A stretch of 64,000 bases of DNA from Lachnoclostridium sp. UBA5725. GTDB lineage: Bacteria; Bacillota; Clostridia; Lachnospirales; Lachnospiraceae. Both the position numbers and the translations under genes were made by a program. Below are positions 60,097 through 64,000 of the stretch, piece after piece; position 1 is the first letter of the stretch, and each line of letters begins with the position of its first letter. The stretch lies in the NCBI GenBank assembly GCA_002419585.1, contig DIGJ01000012.1:1-64000 (forward strand), given 5' to 3'. The notes under the pieces are model-generated. The model was not told the origin of the DNA, searched no databases, and saw only the letters and a list, made by a program, of their open reading frames with translations.

Positions 60097-61300
60097 TATT
60101 TTCCGTGTTCCTCCACTCGCTGTCCAATATTTTTCGATATGTTGTAACTGGCTGTGTAACATTCAATGTTCCACTTGCAACCATATTTGTACCTATCCTA
60201 TTTATTTTAACATTAATCGAGTGAATAATCACCCCTTTTTCGGTTATTTCTTGAATATATTTTTTTAATTTAATGGTTAAATAGGCCTTTACATCTTCAA
60301 TAGAATACAGTTTCTGTGTTGCAATATATTCTCGCTTTGTTACAAGATCAATGTTTCCAAATAAGGTCTCCTTCATTTCAACTAATTCACTTGTATTCTC
60401 CCAGTTTTTTGTCAGAAATTCCGGTGTATTTAAGATTATTTCTTTGTCTTTTACAAAAATACGTATTTCTTTTGCAAGTTTTCCGGTATAATCCTTTCCT
60501 ATATATTTTAGACTTTTTTTGTATTGATATTCATACTGGGTATTCAGCATAATGTCCCCATCTGCAACGACAGGATCTTTGCGCAACAAGATTTGATTGT
60601 CCCCAACGATATCAACGACACCCGATATTAAAATATCGCCTGCTTTCACCTCATCTCCCGCTTTCACAAGCGGTGTTCCCTTTCTTGTAACAATGGATAC
60701 AATCGTTCCATCCCGATCTGCTACGATATGTACCGGCGTCGTCTGTTGCACATAAAGTTTTGGCATATTTGTCTCTTTGATCCGAACGATGAGCTTTGTT
60801 CCATCAATTTGAGCCGATACCCAGCCGATATCTTGATATTCCTTTCGAATGGATTCTTCCAGTGCCAGACAGTTTACCTTCTTTGATAAGATGAGCTGAT
60901 GAATCCCATTTTGATACATATACTTCATGAGTTCTTCTTTCGTATGCGTATACTGCCCTTTTACTTCAATACTCCATATAAGCTTTGACATGAATAAAAC
61001 AAGACATAGGAAACAAAGAAATCCTGTCATAAAGCCCACTCGGCTTTTTATTCTGTTTAGATAAAACGGAAGCCCAATTCTTCGTTTAATTCTAGGCACG
61101 GTTTTCGTTTTCCTTGCAACTGGTCTTAATTCTTTATAATCCTTGATATTCATGTAAAATTTATATTGATTTTTATCGCAATTGATATTCCAGGTATATA
61201 ATTCTCGCATACGGCAGAGATTTAAAAAACGTTCTGGTGATGAGCCTTTTAGTTCCACGAACAGATAACCATTGAGCCATCTTATTATTGACTGTGCCAA
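60071..61300 (-). CDS. yqfD: Sporulation protein YqfD
   Basis: 409-residue sporulation protein of the YqfD family, made in the mother cell and needed at the engulfment stage. It has a cytoplasmic N-terminal part, one membrane helix (about 92-112), then a large extracytoplasmic region with 'VQTTPVHIVADRDGTIVSIVTRKGTPLVKAGDEVKAGDILISG'. Directly after yqfC (16 bp) and overlapping phoH, the usual Firmicute order. Confidence 0.92.
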   Translation of the reverse strand: MAQSIIRWLNGYLFVELKGSSPERFLNLCRMRELYTWNINCDKNQYKFYMNIKDYKELRPVARKTKTVPRIKRRIGLPFYLNRIKSRVGFMTGFLCFLCLVLFMSKLIWSIEVKGQYTHTKEELMKYMYQNGIHQLILSKKVNCLALEESIRKEYQDIGWVSAQIDGTKLIVRIKETNMPKLYVQQTTPVHIVADRDGTIVSIVTRKGTPLVKAGDEVKAGDILISGVVDIVGDNQILLRKDPVVADGDIMLNTQYEYQYKKSLKYIGKDYTGKLAKEIRIFVKDKEIILNTPEFLTKNWENTSELVEMKETLFGNIDLVTKREYIATQKLYSIEDVKAYLTIKLKKYIQEITEKGVIIHSINVKINRIGTNMVASGTLNVTQPVTTYRKILDSEWRNTENNEHSGNDN

Positions 61301-61316
61301 TCGTCAAACCCTTCCT

Positions 61317-61595
61317 TTATTCACAGAATTGAATTGTCGTAATGTATCCTGTAATTTTCATATCATCCACCGTATAATATTCGATATTAAGACGTTTTCC
61401 CTCTACATGAATTCGGCCAATCTTTGTCTGGACCCGAATGCAATCCTGCGTATATTCAATAATTCCTTTATAATTCTCAATAAACAGCTGTCTTTGCCCA
61501 ACCATAGATAAAAGAGGTGCTCCTGCTAATATATCAGAAGGCAGTTTCATCGTTTCGGACAATCCCTCCATGATTTCAATTGTTCTTTGCTTCAT
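61317..61595 (-). CDS. yqfC: YabP/YqfC family sporulation protein
   Basis: 92-residue small protein of the YabP/YqfC family: 'LPSDILAGAPLLSMVGQRQLFIENYKGIIEYTQDCIRVQT' with the C-terminal 'GRIHVEGKRLNIEYYTVDDMKITGYI'. Genes of this family are sporulation-specific in Firmicutes. First of yqfC-yqfD-phoH-yqfF-ybeY. Good length. Confidence 0.9.
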   Translation of the reverse strand: MKQRTIEIMEGLSETMKLPSDILAGAPLLSMVGQRQLFIENYKGIIEYTQDCIRVQTKIGRIHVEGKRLNIEYYTVDDMKITGYITTIQFCE

Positions 61596-61644
61596 ACAGC
61601 CTCCAAAATAGATACTACTATCACTATATGAATCAGAGAAAAAA

Positions 61645-61681
61645 AAAATTCAAAAAGGGAGATGTTAAAAACATCTCCCTT
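61645..61681 (-). terminator. Terminator of rpsU
   Basis: 12-bp perfect stem AAGGGAGATGTT/AACATCTCCCTT (61655-61666, 61670-61681) with a 3-nt loop, followed on the minus strand by TTTGAATTTTTTTTT. Confidence 0.9.
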
Positions 61682-61713
61682 AGCTTGCACAATATGATTG
61701 ATACTGCAATTTA

Positions 61714-61887
61714 CTAGTATTTACGTTTACGAGCTGCCTCTGATTTTTTCTTACGTCTAACGCTTGGCTTCTCATAATGCTCTCTTTTACGAATCTCTTG
61801 TTGAATACCAGCCTTCGCACAGTTCCTTTTAAATCTGCGAAGTGCACTATCTAAAGTTTCGTTTTCTTTTACGATAACATTTGACAT
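61714..61887 (-). CDS. rpsU: 30S ribosomal protein S21
   Basis: 57-residue ribosomal protein bS21: 'VIVKENETLDSALRRFKRNCAKAGIQQEIRKREHYEKPSVRRKKKSEAARKRKY', the full family pattern with the basic tail. The ATG at 61885-61887 is the natural start; the frame is open to 61974 in sequence without homology. AGGTG lies 7 nt upstream. Independent unit with a strong terminator before yqfC. Confidence 0.96.
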   Translation of the reverse strand: MSNVIVKENETLDSALRRFKRNCAKAGIQQEIRKREHYEKPSVRRKKKSEAARKRKY

Positions 61888-62026
61888 AGTCTCACACCTA
61901 ACCTCCCTCCAGTTGTGAATTGTGCTCATACAACTGTTTGGGTATTTTATAGCACTATTAAGATTATAGCACATTTTTTTTATCCGTCAACCATTTTCTT
62001 GACAAAAGTTGTATTTTTATGAAATT

Positions 62027-64000
62027 TTATTTAATTTGACCTTCGATTATTGCCTTTACTGCCACAATTGCTTCGTCAATACCAGCTGGATTTTTACCAC
62101 CTGCTTGCGCCATGTTTGGACGTCCACCGCCGCCACCACCAACGATTGCAGAGATATCTTTGATTAAGTTTCCAGCATGTGCTCCCATTTTCATAGCTTC
62201 TTCAGTAGCCATGGCAAGTAAATTCACTTTACCCTCTTTTGCAGAGGCAAGAACAACGACACCTTCCCCTAATTTATCTTTTAATTGATCTCCTAAGGTA
62301 CGAAGACCATTCATGTCGACATCGTCAACCTTTGTAGCAAGAACCTTGACACCTTTTATTTCGATTACCTGGTCCATTACATCTCCAAGTGCATCCTTTG
62401 CCAGCTTATCTTTCAATTTCTGATTTTCAGACATTAAAGACTTAATTTCTTCCTGCATTGCTTCAATTTTCTTTGCAAGATTAGATGGCTCTGCTTTTGC
62501 AGCAAGAGACGCTTTATGCAACTCTTGTTCTACTTCGTTGTAATAAGCAAACAAGCCCTTACCTGTTAATGCTTCGATACGACGAACACCTGCTGCAATA
62601 CCAGTTTCGGAAATAATCTTAAATGCAGCGATTGTATTTGTATTTGCAGCATGCGTACCACCGCAAAGTTCGGTACTAAAATCACCCACTTTTACAACAC
62701 GAACGCTATCTCCATATTTTTCACCAAAGAGAGCCATTGCTCCGGTCTTCTTTGCATCTTCTAATGTCATAACTTCCGTAACAACTGCTAGTCCTTTTGC
62801 AATTTCTTCGTTTACGATTTCTTCTACTTTTGCAATTTCATCCTTTGTCATAGCTAAGAAATGAGAAAAGTCAAAACGAAGACGATCTGCATCCACATAA
62901 GAACCTGCTTGTTCTACATGATTTCCTAATACCATACGTAATGCTTTTTGTAGGATATGGGTAGCTGTATGGTTTTTACCAGTTGCCATACGATTACTTT
63001 CGCTTACGCTAAGCACCGCTTTATCTCCAACCTTTAACATACCGCGAACCATCGTTCCTACATGTCCTACTTTACCACCTTGTAGTTTAATGGTATCGGT
63101 TACTTTAAATTCATTGTCACCAAACGTAATGGTTCCGACATCCGCCTGCTGACCACCCATGGTTGCATAGAATGGTGTTTCCTCTACAATTACGGTACCA
63201 TTTTGTCCATCGGTTAATGCCTGCGCTAATTCATCTTCTGTGGTAAGAACCGCAATCTTTGATTCATGAACCAGTCGGTCATATCCAACAAAGGTAGATG
63301 TGATCGAAGGATCAATCGATTGATATACGGTAACATCTGCACCCATGTAATTGGTCGTTTTACGAGCTTCTCGCGCCGTTTTTCTCTGCTCTTCCATAGC
63401 TGTTGTGAAACCTTCTTTATCGATAGTCAGACCTTTTTCTTCTAAGATTTCTATTGTTAAATCAAGTGGGAATCCATACGTATCATAAAGCTTAAATGCA
63501 TCGGTTCCAGCTAATACGGTTTTACCGGATTTTTTTAGTTCCTCTTCCATATCGGTTAAGATGCTAAGTCCCTGATCAATGGTTTTGTTAAATTGTTTTT
63601 CTTCCTGTGTTAATACATTAAGGATGAATTCTTTCTTTTCTTCTAATTCTGGGTAACCGTCTTTGCTTTCACTTATAACTGTTTCACTTAAGGTAGCGAG
63701 GAATTGATCTTCAATACCAAGCAAACGTCCATGTCTTGCTGCACGTCGAATCAAGCGACGAAGGACATATCCACGTCCTTCATTTGATGGCAAAATACCA
63801 TCTGAAATCATAAAGGTAGCGGAACGCATATGATCGGTAATCAAACGAATGGAAACATCCTTGGTTTCATTGGATTGGTAAACAACACCTGCAATTTCAC
63901 AGATTTTATCACGGATGGCTTTCATGGTGTCAATATCAAATACAGAAAATACATCCTGAACAACGACAGCAAGACGCTCTAATCCCATACCGGTATCAAT
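62027..64000 (-). CDS. alaS: Alanine-tRNA ligase, 3' part (partial)
   Basis: The frame is open through the right edge at 64000, so the first part of the gene is outside the window. The visible 650 or so residues start at 'MGLERLAVV' in the class II aminoacylation core. They include the tRNA-recognition region, the editing domain with HTATH and the zinc site CGGTH, and the C-terminal glycine-rich end 'GGGGGGRPNMAQAGG', the DHHA1/C-Ala region. It attaches alanine to tRNA-Ala. Transcribed towards rpsU. Confidence 0.97.
   Translation of the reverse strand: MDTGMGLERLAVVVQDVFSVFDIDTMKAIRDKICEIAGVVYQSNETKDVSIRLITDHMRSATFMISDGILPSNEGRGYVLRRLIRRAARHGRLLGIEDQFLATLSETVISESKDGYPELEEKKEFILNVLTQEEKQFNKTIDQGLSILTDMEEELKKSGKTVLAGTDAFKLYDTYGFPLDLTIEILEEKGLTIDKEGFTTAMEEQRKTAREARKTTNYMGADVTVYQSIDPSITSTFVGYDRLVHESKIAVLTTEDELAQALTDGQNGTVIVEETPFYATMGGQQADVGTITFGDNEFKVTDTIKLQGGKVGHVGTMVRGMLKVGDKAVLSVSESNRMATGKNHTATHILQKALRMVLGNHVEQAGSYVDADRLRFDFSHFLAMTKDEIAKVEEIVNEEIAKGLAVVTEVMTLEDAKKTGAMALFGEKYGDSVRVVKVGDFSTELCGGTHAANTNTIAAFKIISETGIAAGVRRIEALTGKGLFAYYNEVEQELHKASLAAKAEPSNLAKKIEAMQEEIKSLMSENQKLKDKLAKDALGDVMDQVIEIKGVKVLATKVDDVDMNGLRTLGDQLKDKLGEGVVVLASAKEGKVNLLAMATEEAMKMGAHAGNLIKDISAIVGGGGGGRPNMAQAGGKNPAGIDEAIVAVKAIIEGQIK

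Overview
This window looks like chromosomal DNA of a low-GC, endospore-forming member of the Clostridia, most likely Lachnospiraceae (Clostridium cluster XIVa). The evidence is the A+T-rich codon use, strong AGGAGG-type ribosome binding sites, the sporulation genes yqfC/yqfD and cotF-like genes, the feoA-feoA-feoB-cysteine-rich peptide-fur arrangement, DUF3793/DUF2325 proteins, a Trp T-box in front of a trpXYZ-type transporter, and the order rpsU ... yqfC-yqfD-phoH-yqfF-ybeY. No phage, CRISPR array, rRNA or tRNA gene was seen. The species cannot be fixed from sequence reading alone.

Layout: 1-3.3 kb, a T-box (UGG specifier) and an ABC transporter of the TrpXYZ type. 3.6-5.9 kb, a BlaR1/BlaI-like sensor-repressor pair with its operator. 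6-13.3 kb, a CorC/HlyC-type CBS protein, a patatin, an RsmH-type methyltransferase, a chemoreceptor and an ABC-F ATPase. 13.3-14.2 kb, a candidate 42-residue peptide gene behind three 20-bp direct repeats, then two CotF-like genes. 14.3-17.5 kb, MarR, MATE and a cation diffusion facilitator, the last two separated by a single in-frame stop. 17.6-21.4 kb, azoreductase, DUF4397, a DUF3793-flavodoxin-DUF2325 group and an HD-GYP protein. 21.5-25.7 kb, a TetR-controlled ABC exporter. 25.8-30.9 kb, a ketopantoate-reductase-like gene, the Feo iron(II) uptake operon with fur, and a divergent DtxR-family gene.

31-39 kb carries small accessory genes: MmcQ/YjbR, a decayed GNAT gene, AraC/GyrI + UvrA-like ATPase + serine hydrolase, DUF3795, and TetR + UGT glycosyltransferase. 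At 39-41.9 kb a yybP-ykoY (Mn2+) riboswitch precedes a P-type cation ATPase. 42-46.9 kb holds MFS, a gene-debris junction (hypA and TetR remnants back to back), a CatB/Vat-like acetyltransferase, TauE/SafE and AraC. 46.9-55 kb is housekeeping: LD-carboxypeptidase, MiaB, an M14 peptidase, 5-FTHF cyclo-ligase, DUF896, ProB and two flavoproteins. 55-64 kb holds a BofC-like protein, a DUF3048 lipoprotein, YbeY, a degenerate YqfF/PgpH, PhoH, YqfD, YqfC, S21 and the 3' part of alaS.

Three observations stand out. (i) A GTTAG-N6-CTAAC palindrome occurs at or next to three promoters (feoAAB, DUF3793-flavodoxin, HD-GYP) and in the feoA-feoB gap. Together with the DtxR-family gene beside feo it suggests one iron regulon linking Fe(II) uptake, a flavodoxin module and second-messenger turnover. 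(ii) A dispersed hairpin repeat occurs twice (3.3 and 55.9 kb) in a short and a long composite form. (iii) The YqfF/PgpH homologue keeps its syntenic position but has lost its extracellular domain and most HD catalytic residues. The peptide gene with promoter-proximal direct repeats at 13.4-13.6 kb is the best candidate for something undescribed.
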